A stretch of DNA of 64,000 nucleotides from assembly GCF_900114355.1 (NCBI RefSeq), contig NZ_FOSS01000008.1, positions 30,823 to 94,822 of the forward strand, written 5' to 3'. This stretch comes from Lysobacter sp. cf310 (GTDB taxonomy: Bacteria > Pseudomonadota > Gammaproteobacteria > Xanthomonadales > Xanthomonadaceae). Positions within the stretch are counted from its first letter, which is position 1. Each line of letters opens with the position of its first letter. A program made the position numbers and the translations under genes. The notes below the pieces were generated by a model. The model did not search any database. It saw nothing but the letters and a program-made list of their open reading frames with translations, and had not been told where the DNA came from. This document shows, in pieces, positions 1 to 10,857 of this stretch.

Positions 1-1
1 C

Positions 2-688
2 GACTTCGAACCCTACTGGGGCTTCGGCGCGACCCTGCGCCTGGAAGGCCACACCGCGCGCAGGGGCAAGCAGCGTTTCGAGTTCGATCCCTTGGACATG
101 CGCGGCGACGGCGTGCTGTACGTGCTGGACAAGTTCAACCAGGACCTGGCCGGCGCGCACGAGACCGATTTCCGCGGCGTGCCGGCCGGCGTGGTCTATC
201 TGGACCTCAGCAAGGGCCTGCAGGAGGACTGGACGGTCAGCCTTTCGCACGAAGCGCTGGAAATGATCGCCGATCCGCAGGTCAACCTGGTGGTGCAGGG
301 CCCGCATCCGGAAGCGCGCGATCGCGACGTGTTCCACTGGTTCGAGATGTGCGACGCCGTGCAGGCGCAGTCCTACGCGATCGACGGTGTCGGCGTGTCG
401 GATTTCGTCCTGCCGCTGTATTTCACGCCCTCATCCGAGCCGGGTTCGCGCAACAACTTCATGGGCGCCACGGTGCGCGGCAAGAAGCGCGTCGACCTGC
501 CTTCGTTCGGCGTGGCCCACGGCGGCTACATCGGCTACTTCGATCCCAAGAAGGCCGACAACCTCACCTACGAACACGAAGGCGACACCCTGGCCCGGAA
601 ACGCCGGGCGCTGAAGCAGGGGCGCACCGGTCGCCGCGCCCAACGCATGCTCAAGACCGCCAACTTCGCCAAGATCCCAAAGGCCTAG
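2..688 (+). CDS. Hypothetical protein with metalloprotease-like SHEALEMIADP motif (5' end missing)
   Basis: The frame is open from the first base, so the true start lies left of the window. At least 228 residues are visible. The motif SHEALEMIADP (around base 247) carries His-Glu in a helix-like context and resembles conserved proteins of unknown function in actinobacteria and proteobacteria that are thought to be metallopeptidase-like. Further downstream are the blocks HWFEMCDAVQ and GYIGYFDP. The C-terminus is rich in Lys and Arg (LARKRRALKQGRTGRRAQR), which suggests nucleic-acid or surface contacts. An internal TTG at 92 could be taken for a start, but nothing stops the upstream frame. Function is not known. 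Confidence 0.7.
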   Translation, partial: DFEPYWGFGATLRLEGHTARRGKQRFEFDPLDMRGDGVLYVLDKFNQDLAGAHETDFRGVPAGVVYLDLSKGLQEDWTVSLSHEALEMIADPQVNLVVQGPHPEARDRDVFHWFEMCDAVQAQSYAIDGVGVSDFVLPLYFTPSSEPGSRNNFMGATVRGKKRVDLPSFGVAHGGYIGYFDPKKADNLTYEHEGDTLARKRRALKQGRTGRRAQRMLKTANFAKIPKA

Positions 689-701
689 GCTGCCGCCGCG
701 C

Positions 702-1310
702 CTACTTCATGGGCTGACGGATCACGGTCTTCCACTTGGCCGGATCGCCGCGGCGGATGTCGCTTAGATAGATCTCGTGGTGTTTGCCGGTCAGCGCCGA
801 ATGCGCGCCGATGTAGTCGTGGACGCGCTGTATGGTCGGCCCTTCCTCGCTGAAGGGGCCGATGTGCAGCGTCTGCGCGCAGCGCCCCTCGCTGAAGCGT
901 TCCAGTCTCAGTTCGTCCACGGCCGGCAGGGCCTTCTTTCGCCGCACCTCCGCGATGGCCGCATCGACGACCGCGTCCTCCACGAAATCCGGCTGCAGGA
1001 TCATCATCGTCCATCGCCACTTCGAGCGCTCGTTGGCGGCGAAGGACGCCAGCTCGTCCGACCACCACAACCCCTCCAAGGGCATCACGGCGTAGTCGAT
1101 GGCCTGTCGGCCCTTCTTGAGCATGAACTTGGCCGTGTAGGACACCGAGAACAGCGCCTCCACCGCAGCGGCGTACGCGGGCGCGGTGTTGGGATCGCCC
1201 GCGCCGTCGATCATCAGGAAGCGCAAAGTCGGAACCTCGACTTCGACCACGGCCTTCGCCGAGGGTTGGTACAGGTGCTTGAGTTCCTTCTTCAGGTCGA
1301 TCTTCTGCAT
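702..1310 (-). CDS. GyrI-like small-molecule-binding domain protein
   Basis: 202 residues, soluble. The order of blocks (VEVPTLRFLMIDGAGDPN near residue 25, the MPLEGLWW segment, and an LHIGPFSEEGPTIQRVH segment near residue 145) matches stand-alone GyrI-like proteins, which share a fold with the effector-binding part of SoxR/BmrR-type regulators. No DNA-binding domain is present. The start is supported by GGGAGCC just upstream of the ATG. Such proteins bind small organic cations or hydrolyse cyclic compounds in some clades; which applies here cannot be told. The gene stands alone and converges on the partial gene to its left. Confidence 0.8.
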   Translation of the reverse strand: MQKIDLKKELKHLYQPSAKAVVEVEVPTLRFLMIDGAGDPNTAPAYAAAVEALFSVSYTAKFMLKKGRQAIDYAVMPLEGLWWSDELASFAANERSKWRWTMMILQPDFVEDAVVDAAIAEVRRKKALPAVDELRLERFSEGRCAQTLHIGPFSEEGPTIQRVHDYIGAHSALTGKHHEIYLSDIRRGDPAKWKTVIRQPMK

Positions 1311-1440
1311 GGAGGCTCCCGAGGGCGGAGGACACGCGACGCTGCGCGGCCGAATCCGGCCGCCGCACGCGATGGCGTCGATCGTGTGCGGTGGCCGGAT
1401 CGCGATAGTACGAAGCTAGGCGGCGCTCGGGAAAGCGGCC

Positions 1441-2868
1441 TCAGGTCGACGTCTGCGCCTGTTGGCGCTGCTGCAGCAGCGACGACTTGAAGTAGTGGTG
1501 CAGGTGGTGGTCCGCGCCTACCGCGACGCCGGAGCCCGACCACACCGCATTCTGGCCGGAGCCGTCGTCCCAGGTGACGCCGCACACGTGGTAGCGGTCG
1601 GCGGCGTCGATCTGCTGCAGTTCCATGGTGCCCGCCTGGCTCCAATCGCCGGGCGCGATCCGCGACCACAGATGGTGATTGCCGTCGATCGCGAACAGCG
1701 AAGCGTCGGCGCCGATCGCCACGTCCAGCATCGCGCCTGTGGTGGGCGAGGAGACCGCCTGCCAGCCGCCGCCGGTGAAGAAGAACAGCTTGCCGCTGGG
1801 GTCGAGGCCGGCGATGTACTGCGAGGAGCCCACCGCGACCTTCTGCATCCGGCCCGGCACCGGCTGCCAGGCGGCGCCGTCGAAACTCCAGATGGCTTGC
1901 GATCGGTCGACGCCCCACAGGCTGCCGTCGACGCCCGCCGAGATCGAGGCGAAGTTGCTGCCCGCGATCTTCTGCCAGGTGCTGCCGCCCCATTGCAGAT
2001 AGACGCCGGTCTGCACGTCGAGCGCATACATCTTATGGGCGTCGATGGCGATCTTGTCCAAGGTGCGATTGGGAAAAACCAGCGACTGCCAGGCGCCGAA
2101 GCCGGCCAGCCGGACGACCGGATCGCCGTCGACCAGCAGGGTGCCGTCCGCGGCTACGCCGGCCGAGGCGCAGTACCCCAGGGTGTCGATGGGCTGCCAG
2201 AAGCCGCCGCCCAAGACCCAGAGCAGGCCGAAGTCCCAGCCGTAGACCAGCCCGCCGTTGCCCGCGACGATGCCGAACAGATTCGGCGTGTTGGTGGCGG
2301 CGACCCGCCATACGCCGCCGTCGAGATACAGAGTGCGATCGTCGTGCGACTGCAGCCAGACCGTGCCGTCCGGGGCGATCGAGATCCACTGCGCGTTGGG
2401 TGCGTCGGTCACCGGAGCGAAGGTGCTGCCGTTCCACTTGTAGGGAACGCCGGGGCCGCCCCACCAGCCGCTGGTGTTGTCGATCGTCCAGACATTGCCG
2501 CCGTCGCCGACCGCCACGAACAGGGCCAAGGCGCCGCCGTTGGGGCGTTGCTGCCATTGCCCGCCGGACCACTCGAAGATATTGCCGTTGCCGTCGACGC
2601 CCCAGGCCGAACCGTCCGCGCTGGTGCTGACATGCCACATCGGCGTCCAGGGCGCGGCCTGGTACGGCGTATTGACCAGTTGATAGACCTCGCCGGCGGC
2701 GCTGAGGCCGTAGATGCTGTTGACGTTGCCGACCGCGATGTAGGTCAGCGCCTGCGAGGTTTCGGGTTGCACCGCGGAATTGCCCAGATACCGGAGCGCC
2801 TGATGGGCCGCGTTCAAAGCCCAGAACGTACCGTCGTTGCCGTTCGTCGCCATCAAGTACTTCGCCAT
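1441..2868 (-). CDS. Tectonin-type beta-propeller protein
   Basis: 475 residues made almost entirely of short repeats of about 35-40 residues with the pattern hydrophobic-VG-DGxxWxxD-xxG-xxxxW-xGxxW, for example ISAGVDGSLWGVD and VAVGDGGNVWTID. This is the tectonin/WD-like propeller pattern, often a lectin that binds bacterial glycans or LPS. There is no signal peptide: the protein begins MAKYLMATNGNDGTFWALN. It is either cytosolic or leaves by a non-Sec route. GGAG precedes the ATG. In a predatory, lytic bacterium a glycan-binding role is plausible, but that is inference. Confidence 0.75.
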   Translation of the reverse strand: MAKYLMATNGNDGTFWALNAAHQALRYLGNSAVQPETSQALTYIAVGNVNSIYGLSAAGEVYQLVNTPYQAAPWTPMWHVSTSADGSAWGVDGNGNIFEWSGGQWQQRPNGGALALFVAVGDGGNVWTIDNTSGWWGGPGVPYKWNGSTFAPVTDAPNAQWISIAPDGTVWLQSHDDRTLYLDGGVWRVAATNTPNLFGIVAGNGGLVYGWDFGLLWVLGGGFWQPIDTLGYCASAGVAADGTLLVDGDPVVRLAGFGAWQSLVFPNRTLDKIAIDAHKMYALDVQTGVYLQWGGSTWQKIAGSNFASISAGVDGSLWGVDRSQAIWSFDGAAWQPVPGRMQKVAVGSSQYIAGLDPSGKLFFFTGGGWQAVSSPTTGAMLDVAIGADASLFAIDGNHHLWSRIAPGDWSQAGTMELQQIDAADRYHVCGVTWDDGSGQNAVWSGSGVAVGADHHLHHYFKSSLLQQRQQAQTST

Positions 2869-3424
2869 GCGCTACTCCGAGAGTGGGATAGAAGGGATCG
2901 GGAGCCGGCTTGCGACCGTGCCTGGCGCCGCGACGGCCGGCAGGCCGAACGGCGATCGCGACGCGGTGTCCGCATCGGGTCGTGAGCTAGGAATTCCCCG
3001 GGTGAGTCCGTGTTCGTGATGCGGCGGCAGCGACGCCGCCGCATCGCGCCTTGCAGGTCGTGCCTGCACCGCGGCGAAGACGGGGTTCGTAGCGCCCAGC
3101 GCAATCCTACGTCCGCTCCAGGGCGGAAACGACCGCGCCGACGTCGGCGGTCGCCCTGGAGGCGCCGCTCATCCGGCGCGGCCGCCCGGCGATGCCGATG
3201 TTGGCGGGTCGGTGGCGGGCAAGCGGCGATCCGCGCCGGTGCGCGGGTCAGGGCGGGAACGGGGATGGCGCGGGCCCGCGCAGGGGGGGCGATTGCCGGA
3301 GAGGGGGAATGGACGCCCCTGTCCCTATCAATATCTTAGCGCATGGGGGGCTTGCGGCAAGCCCCGGGCCCTGGCGCCAAATCGCCGACCGTAAGCCGGA
3401 CTCCCCGGCGGCTGGAGCGACGAA
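2869..3424. other. Intergenic region, no gene seen
   Basis: 556 bases between two divergently transcribed genes. No frame here has convincing codon use or homology. The end near 3325-3340 is locally AT-rich (tatcaatatctta) and is followed by a hairpin (3347-3365, 8-bp stem GGGGCTTG/CAAGCCCC). These may belong to the promoter and 5' UTR of the flavoprotein gene. Confidence 0.5.
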
Positions 3425-4948
<1,524 letters not shown>

Positions 4949-5074
4949 TCCGGCAGGCGCCCGCGCCGGCGACGAAGAGGCGCCGACGCAGTCTCGCAGA
5001 GCGCGCCTGTCCAGTCCGCGACCGATACCGATCGCGGGCTGGGCGCGCGGGAGCGCGCGTGCGACGTGCGGGAA

Positions 5075-5560
5075 TCAGGCGCCCGTGTTCGCCACTGCGC
5101 GATCCAGCGCGGCGATGTCGATCTTCCTCATCCCCATCATCGCCGCGAACGCGCGCTTGGCGGTGTCGCCGCCCTGGGCCATGAGGTCGGTCAGGCGCCG
5201 CGGGGTGATCTGCCAGGACAGACCGAAGCGGTCCTCGCACCAGCCGCACATGCTCTCCTTGCCGCCGTTGCTCACGATCGCCTGCCAGTAGCGATCGGTC
5301 TCGGCCTGATCCTCGGTGGAGATCTGGAAACTCACCGCCTCGTCGAATTTGAACTGCGGGCCGCCGTTCAACAGTAGGAAGGGCATGCCGAAGATGGTCA
5401 TCTCGACGGTCAGGACGTCGCCCTGCTTGCCGTCGGGATAGTCGCCGGGCGCACGCGCCACCGCGTCTATGTGGCTGCCGGGAAAGGTGGCGGCGTAGAA
5501 CTGCGCGGCCTCTTCGGCATTCTTGTCGTACCAAAGGCAGGGCTGGATCTTGGCGGTCAT
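5075..5560 (-). CDS. VOC family protein (PhnB / 3-demethylubiquinone methyltransferase-like fold)
   Basis: 161 residues. The sequence begins MTAKIQPCLWYDKNAEEA and contains GMPFLLLNGGPQFKFDEAVS and CEDRFGLSWQITPRRL, the hallmark blocks of the PhnB-like subgroup of the vicinal-oxygen-chelate superfamily. The frame runs on upstream to 5770, but a perfect AGGAGG six bases before the ATG at 5560 fixes the start. Members are usually small dimeric proteins of uncertain substrate. It is transcribed away from the methyltransferase gene next door. Confidence 0.85.
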   Translation of the reverse strand: MTAKIQPCLWYDKNAEEAAQFYAATFPGSHIDAVARAPGDYPDGKQGDVLTVEMTIFGMPFLLLNGGPQFKFDEAVSFQISTEDQAETDRYWQAIVSNGGKESMCGWCEDRFGLSWQITPRRLTDLMAQGGDTAKRAFAAMMGMRKIDIAALDRAVANTGA

Positions 5561-5802
5561 GCTTAGCCTCCTGGAAACAATCCGAGCGCGCGAGGGTACT
5601 GCGGCGCGGGCGAGTCCGGCGTGAATCCCGGCGCCGCACGCGATGGCGGTGCCCGACCCAGCGCGGCTCCCGCGAGTGCGCGTGCGTCGACCCGCCTCGG
5701 CGGCGTTGCGCGATGCGCGACGGTCCGTGCCAGCCGCGCCCGATCGGCCATGCGGCCGTTGCCGTAGCATGAAGCACCCCGCATCGGCGCTGGAGTCCTG
5801 CT

Positions 5803-6480
5803 TTGTCTTCGTTCTCCGATCCCCAAGCGGTCGCCCGTTACGCGCAGGGTCCGGTGCGCCAGGTGCCGGGCTTTCACGCCCTGCAGCAGATGACCCGGTT
5901 GTTGCTGGCCGAGTCGGTACCCGACGACGGTCGCGTGCTGGTGCTGGGCGCCGGCGGCGGTCTGGAATTGAAGGTCTTCGCCGACGCGCAGCCGGGCTGG
6001 CGCCTGGTCGGTGTGGACCCGTCGGCCGAGATGCTGAAACTCGCCGACGTCACCCTGGGCCCGCTCGCGCCGCGTGCCGAACTCATCGAGGGCTATATCG
6101 ACAGCGCGCCGCTGGGGCCCTTCGACGGCGCGACGTGCCTGTTGACCTTGCACTTCCTCGATGCCGACGAGCGCTTGCGCACGCTGAGCGAACTGCGGCG
6201 GCGCTTGAGGCCTGGCGCGCCGCTGGTCGTCGCTCATCACAGCATCCCGCTGCAAGCCGAGCAGAAAGTGCGCTGGCTCAGGCGCTATGCCGCGTTCGGA
6301 ATCGCATCCGGCGTGGCCGAGCTGGACGCGAACAAGGCGATCGCCGCGATCGGCGAACGACTGCCGCTGCTGTCGCCGGAACAGGAGGTCGCGCTGTTGC
6401 AGCGGGCCGGCTTCGACACCGTCGAGCTGTTCTATGCGGCCTTCAGCTTCAAGGGCTGGGTCGCCTACAACCCGGGTTAG
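5803..6480 (+). CDS. Class I SAM-dependent methyltransferase
   Basis: 225 residues. The SAM-binding motif I is VLVLGAGGGLELKVFA (about residues 45-60), followed by acidic VGVDPSAEML and the motif FDGATCLLTLHFL; the family fold is clear. The start codon is TTG, with GGAG about 10 bases before it. The C-terminus contains FDTVELFYAAFSFKGWVA, which is typical of small-molecule methyltransferases in proteobacteria. The acceptor is unknown. It stands alone between the VOC gene and the end of the pseudokinase gene. Confidence 0.8.
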   Translation: MSSFSDPQAVARYAQGPVRQVPGFHALQQMTRLLLAESVPDDGRVLVLGAGGGLELKVFADAQPGWRLVGVDPSAEMLKLADVTLGPLAPRAELIEGYIDSAPLGPFDGATCLLTLHFLDADERLRTLSELRRRLRPGAPLVVAHHSIPLQAEQKVRWLRRYAAFGIASGVAELDANKAIAAIGERLPLLSPEQEVALLQRAGFDTVELFYAAFSFKGWVAYNPG

Positions 6481-6523
6481 CGACGGGCCCTGCGCGGCAT
6501 CGCCGGTTCGCGGCGCGCGGTGT

Positions 6524-7639
6524 TCACAGGTGCAGGGCCTGCCGCAGGCGCACCAGCCAGCCGCGGTCGCGGGCGATCGGCCGGCCCGCCTGCCAAAGAC
6601 GCAGGTCGTCGGCGAAGGCGACCATGTCCGCGTAGCCGCCGCGCGAGGCCATGGCCCGGCCGACGATGGCGGCGAGGTCGCCGCCGAGCGCGCGCGCGAG
6701 TGCGCGGTTGTCGTCCAGGCTGCGGCGCTGGGCGATGCCGATCGGGGCGTCGATCAAGGCCAGCGCCATGCTGGGCGCCGCGTCGGGTTTGGCGGGCAGC
6801 GGCGCGCGGCCGCACAACAGCCGGAACGCGACCGCGGCGAGGGCGCGCACGTCGGCGCCGATGGCGATGCGGTCGGCGTCCGGCGGCGTGGGCTCGGCGT
6901 CGAATAGCGAGCCGGAGCGGGCTGCGGCGGGTAGGCCGAAGCCGATCAGTTGCAGTTGCCCGGTTTCGTCCATCAGCAGGTTGCAGGCGGCCACCTGGCG
7001 GTGGCGCACGCCGTGGGCGTGCGCGTAGGCCAGCGCGTCGCAGGCGCGGATCAACAACTCGACCCGCTGCGCCACCGGCAGACGGTGCGCGTCGCACCAG
7101 GCGTCGATGGCCTGACCGTCGACGGGGCGGGTCGCGAGCCAGGGATGCCCGTCGCCGTCGATGCCGGCGTCCAGGGTGGTGACGATGCCCGGATGGCGCA
7201 GGGCGACCAGGCGCCGCCGCTCGGACAGGAAGGCGCCGATCGCATGCGGCTCGCGCAGGCGCGGGTGCAGACAGTCCAACACCACCTGCTGGCGATAGCG
7301 GCCGTCGTCGCGATAGGCGAGGTAGCGACGGCTGCCGCAGCCGTCGGCGAGGGCGTGATCGATGCGCCAGGCGCCCAGGCGCTCGCCGATGCGCGGATCG
7401 GCTGGGTCGGCGTTCGCGTGTTCGGGCGAGGCCAGCACCGCCAGGTGGGCCACCAGTCCGCTGGGCAGTTCGTCGTCCAGGGCGTGGTGGCAGCCGTCGG
7501 CGCGCAGCAGATGGGCCAGGGCCCCATGCAGGCGCGGATTGGCGTGGCGGAGCGATTGCAACCATTGCGCGCGTTGCGCGGCCGGCAGGTCGACGTAGTC
7601 GTCGAACAGGTCCAAGGCGCGAAGCTTGAGTTCGTCCAT
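6524..7639 (-). CDS. Protein pseudokinase, paralogue of the neighbouring Ser/Thr kinase
   Basis: 371 residues, starting MDELKLRALDLFDDYVDLPA; the frame continues upstream to 7867, but that part does not look coding. It aligns end to end with the N-terminal 390 residues of the kinase at 7764-10814. Every catalytic position differs: the glycine loop reads DGCGSRRYL (kinase RGGMGAVYE), the ATP lysine is Asp122 (VVLDCL against VALKCI), the catalytic Asp is Gln215 (RHRQVAACN against LHGDIKPGN), and DFG has become GFG at 233. The fold-determining residues are kept. It ends near AGRPIARDRGWLVRLRQALHL, without a membrane span. A regulatory or scaffold role towards the kinase is inferred. Confidence 0.85.
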   Translation of the reverse strand: MDELKLRALDLFDDYVDLPAAQRAQWLQSLRHANPRLHGALAHLLRADGCHHALDDELPSGLVAHLAVLASPEHANADPADPRIGERLGAWRIDHALADGCGSRRYLAYRDDGRYRQQVVLDCLHPRLREPHAIGAFLSERRRLVALRHPGIVTTLDAGIDGDGHPWLATRPVDGQAIDAWCDAHRLPVAQRVELLIRACDALAYAHAHGVRHRQVAACNLLMDETGQLQLIGFGLPAAARSGSLFDAEPTPPDADRIAIGADVRALAAVAFRLLCGRAPLPAKPDAAPSMALALIDAPIGIAQRRSLDDNRALARALGGDLAAIVGRAMASRGGYADMVAFADDLRLWQAGRPIARDRGWLVRLRQALHL

Positions 7640-7763
7640 GGGTGAGCGGTAAGGCCGGCGGTGGGCGCGGTTGCGCCTGACACAGCAGATATCGCGGCGA
7701 GGGGCGGAATCAGGGCATGTGCAGGACGCCGTTCGTCGCTGGAAACACCAATCTGCGACCCCG

Positions 7764-10700
7764 TTAGCGTTTCGCCCCGTTGGCGCCGGGGCGCGCCTTG
7801 CCCTTGTCGAGGGTTGCTGACAGATTTTGAGTGGATTTATGGCGCTCAAAAGCTGCGCCGCTTCCACAGTTCTGAGTGTGCCTCAAGGCCGCTGCCCTGA
7901 GTTCGTATTGTGGGATCCCCTGAGCGCGCGGGGCCGACAACATGGCGCCGTCGCGCAGGGCTGCCAGATAGGCGCGCGACTCGCGGATAGCGGTGCCGTC
8001 CGGGCCTTGGCGGCGTAGGTCGTCATCCGCCGCTTGGGTCAGTAGCGCCGCGGCGTCGTCATCGCGGCAGGTCTCATAAGCGTAAAGCGCCCGATAGATG
8101 AAGCTCTCGTGTTCACCGGCACCGGCAAGGTCGCTGGAACTGTCTTGAACTGCCGCGAGTTGGCGTGCGAAATCGGCATCGGCCTCGGCGCGATGCCCGA
8201 GCAGATAGGTCGCGGCCGTCCTGGTCTGGGTGACCAGCTTACTGAACAAATCGTCGGGTCCGTAGTAGCGATCGATGGCGACTTGGGTCTGGCGCAGCAG
8301 GGCTGCTGCGCGCGGCAGGTCGGATCTATGTCCATGGAGCATCAGCGCGCGCGCCAAGACGTAGGTTTCCCGTGCAGTAGGCAGGCCGGCTTCTTGCTTG
8401 AACTTCAGGTTTTGGGTCGACAGAGACAGCAGCTCGGCGGCATCTCCGGGCTGTTGCGCGCGCGGCGACAGGTTCAACAGCCGGATCGACAGAGAGTTGC
8501 GCGCGCGTATCGTGATTTCGTGGCGCGGCCCCATGGTCTTGTCGCAGATGCGCAGTACCTCGCGCAGTTGAGCCACGCTGTCGCGGTTGTCGCTCGGCGC
8601 GGTGTAGGCCGTGAACATCAACGCCTGTGCGTAGTCGGGGTGCTCGCGGCCATAGGCGGCTTCGATCATGGATAGGCCGGCCTGCAGTTTCTGTCGCGCG
8701 ATTACCTTGCTGCCCGCGTAGTACTGGGTGAAGCCGAGCAGGATCCATGCACGTCCGGTTTTGGGGTGCTGTTCGCCCAGCGTGTGGCGGCGGCTCGTGA
8801 GCAGGCGTTCGCTGAGCGCGGGATCGATGCGCTGGCTCTTACGCACCAGCATGAACAGTTCTTCTTCGCGGCCATCGTCGGCGAGCACGATATTCTTGGA
8901 GTCGGCGAGCGTGATCGCAGACAACAGGTCGGCCTGCGCCTCCTTGAAGCGCGACATGCGGGAGAGGTAGTTGCCGCGCCGGATCAATACCTGCGCCTGA
9001 AGCTCCTCGTTGCCGCGACCCAGCGCCTGCGCTTGCGCGAGCGCTTCATCCAGCGTGCGCACCGCTACCGGCGGGTGACCCTGACCCCATTGCGCCTGAG
9101 CCAATTCAGCGCTGAAGTTGATCTTCTCGCGTCGCGCTGACGCATCGTTGCGATCCGCCAACTGAGCCAGGCGCGCCGTAGCCAAGCGAGTGGCTTCATC
9201 AAATTGCATGCGTGCATTGAGCATCGAGACCTGGGTCGCCGAGACGTAACCATCGTCGTCGCCGGTCCCGCCCAAGGCCTGCATAGCCTCATCGGCCAGG
9301 CCTTCCGCGTGTTTGTAGTCGCCGATCACCGCGTTGCTGCGCGCGAGCGTGGCCAGGCTGTGCGCGAGCAGCTGCGGGTGGTCGCTGAGCGACATCCGGC
9401 GCAGTTCCGCCTCGGTCTTGTTCAACAGGGCGCGCGAGGAAAACGGCGCGCTGCCCAGACCCGACAAGGTGGCGGTGCCCAGCGTGGAGGCGAACAGTTG
9501 GCCGACCGCGAGCGTCGCGCGCGCCTCGCGCGCGGCGCGCTGGCCCTGCCATAGGGTGATGCCGGTGCCGGCGATCAGGACCAGCAGCAGCGAAGCGGCC
9601 AGGCCGGTGGCGGCGCGGTTGCGGCGCATGAGCTTGCCCAGACGCGCCAGGCGGCCGAGCGGACGCGCCAGTACCGGCCGGTCTTCCTGCCAGCGGCGCA
9701 GGTCGGCGCCGAATTCGGCGGCGCTGGCGTAACGGTCCTGCGGTTGCGCGGCCACCGCCTTGAGCGCGATCGCGCTGAGGTCGCCGGCCAGCGCCCTGGC
9801 CAAGTCCGCGACGCTGCGCGCGCCGCGCTGTTGCGCCACCGATGCGGACGCGGGTGCCTGCAGCAGCAGGCGCTCCATGGGCTCGGCGGCCGCCGAGCTC
9901 CAGCCGGGCATGAGCCCGTGCAGGCTGTGTCTGGGTGCGGGCCATTGCGCGCACAGCAACCGATAGGCGAGCACGCCCAGCGAATAGATGTCCACCGCGG
10001 GGCCGCGGCTGCCGTGTTGCAGGCTCTCCGGCGCGCTGTAGTCGGGCGTGGCCGCGAGTTTCGGGTCGGCCGGTGCCGTGCCGGTGAACAGCGAGGAGAT
10101 GCCGAAGTCGACCAGATGCAGATGACCGTCGGGCGTGACCAGCAGGTTGCCGGGCTTGATGTCGCCGTGCAGCACGCCTTGCGCATGCGCGTGCGCGAGC
10201 GCGTCGCAGGCCTGGACCAGCAGGCCCACGCGCGTGCGCAGGTCGGCGTTGCGGGCATCGCACCATTCGTCGATCGGGCTGCCGTCGACGTAGCGCATCG
10301 CGAACCAGGGCCGGCCCTCGCCGTCGAGGCCGCCGTCGACCAGGCTGGCGATGCCGGCATGGTCCAGGCGCGCGAGATGGTGGCGTTCGTCGAGGAAGGC
10401 GGCGACCAGTTCGGCCGAGACCAGTTCGTTGCGGATGCACTTGAGCGCGACGCGCTGCTGGTAGTGGCCATCGTCGCGATGCGCTTCGTAGACCGCGCCC
10501 ATGCCGCCGCGCGCGATCAGGCGTTGCAGACGCCAGGGGCCCAGGTGGCTGCCGATGCGCGACTGGTCGGCGCAGTCGGCGTCGTCGTCGAGCGGGTCCT
10601 CGGAGTTGGCGGGCTGCTTGTCGGCCAGGAAGTCCACCGCCGAGCGTTGCAGGATGCCCTCGTGTCCGGCGTCGGCGTCCAGCAGCGCGCGCAGGAGCGC

Positions 10701-10814
10701 GTGCAGCGGCGTATCGCTGCGCGCCAGCGACGCCAGGGCGCACTCGCGCGCGGCCGGCGGCATGGCCACGTACTCGTCGAACAATGTCAACGCACGCACG
10801 GACAAGGAGGTCAT
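7764..10814 (-). CDS. Membrane Ser/Thr protein kinase with long C-terminal repeat region
   Basis: 1016 residues. The kinase domain spans about residues 90-385: glycine loop ARGGMGAVYE (101-110), Lys125 in VALK, Asp218 in HGDIKPGN, Asp236 in DFG, and an APE-like SAPESL. A single membrane span (about residues 405-430, LAASLLLVLIAGTG) follows. The remaining ~580 residues are helical and look like TPR repeats, presumably in the periplasm. This is the PknB/PknS-like layout common in Xanthomonadaceae, where the kinase sits beside an ECF sigma factor. The gap to the upstream sigma gene is 43 bases and to the downstream pseudokinase gene 124 bases, so one transcript is likely. Confidence 0.9.
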   Translation of the reverse strand: MTSLSVRALTLFDEYVAMPPAARECALASLARSDTPLHALLRALLDADAGHEGILQRSAVDFLADKQPANSEDPLDDDADCADQSRIGSHLGPWRLQRLIARGGMGAVYEAHRDDGHYQQRVALKCIRNELVSAELVAAFLDERHHLARLDHAGIASLVDGGLDGEGRPWFAMRYVDGSPIDEWCDARNADLRTRVGLLVQACDALAHAHAQGVLHGDIKPGNLLVTPDGHLHLVDFGISSLFTGTAPADPKLAATPDYSAPESLQHGSRGPAVDIYSLGVLAYRLLCAQWPAPRHSLHGLMPGWSSAAAEPMERLLLQAPASASVAQQRGARSVADLARALAGDLSAIALKAVAAQPQDRYASAAEFGADLRRWQEDRPVLARPLGRLARLGKLMRRNRAATGLAASLLLVLIAGTGITLWQGQRAAREARATLAVGQLFASTLGTATLSGLGSAPFSSRALLNKTEAELRRMSLSDHPQLLAHSLATLARSNAVIGDYKHAEGLADEAMQALGGTGDDDGYVSATQVSMLNARMQFDEATRLATARLAQLADRNDASARREKINFSAELAQAQWGQGHPPVAVRTLDEALAQAQALGRGNEELQAQVLIRRGNYLSRMSRFKEAQADLLSAITLADSKNIVLADDGREEELFMLVRKSQRIDPALSERLLTSRRHTLGEQHPKTGRAWILLGFTQYYAGSKVIARQKLQAGLSMIEAAYGREHPDYAQALMFTAYTAPSDNRDSVAQLREVLRICDKTMGPRHEITIRARNSLSIRLLNLSPRAQQPGDAAELLSLSTQNLKFKQEAGLPTARETYVLARALMLHGHRSDLPRAAALLRQTQVAIDRYYGPDDLFSKLVTQTRTAATYLLGHRAEADADFARQLAAVQDSSSDLAGAGEHESFIYRALYAYETCRDDDAAALLTQAADDDLRRQGPDGTAIRESRAYLAALRDGAMLSAPRAQGIPQYELRAAALRHTQNCGSGAAFERHKSTQNLSATLDKGKARPGANGAKR

Positions 10815-10857
10815 GGCGATGTCGGCCAGGTCGGGCGTCCTGCGTTCGGTGATGTCT

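Noticed and set aside
7640..7867. N-terminal extension of the pseudokinase frame
   Set aside because: The extra residues are Arg/Cys-rich, overlap the end of the kinase gene, and the paralogue alignment begins exactly at the ATG at 7639.
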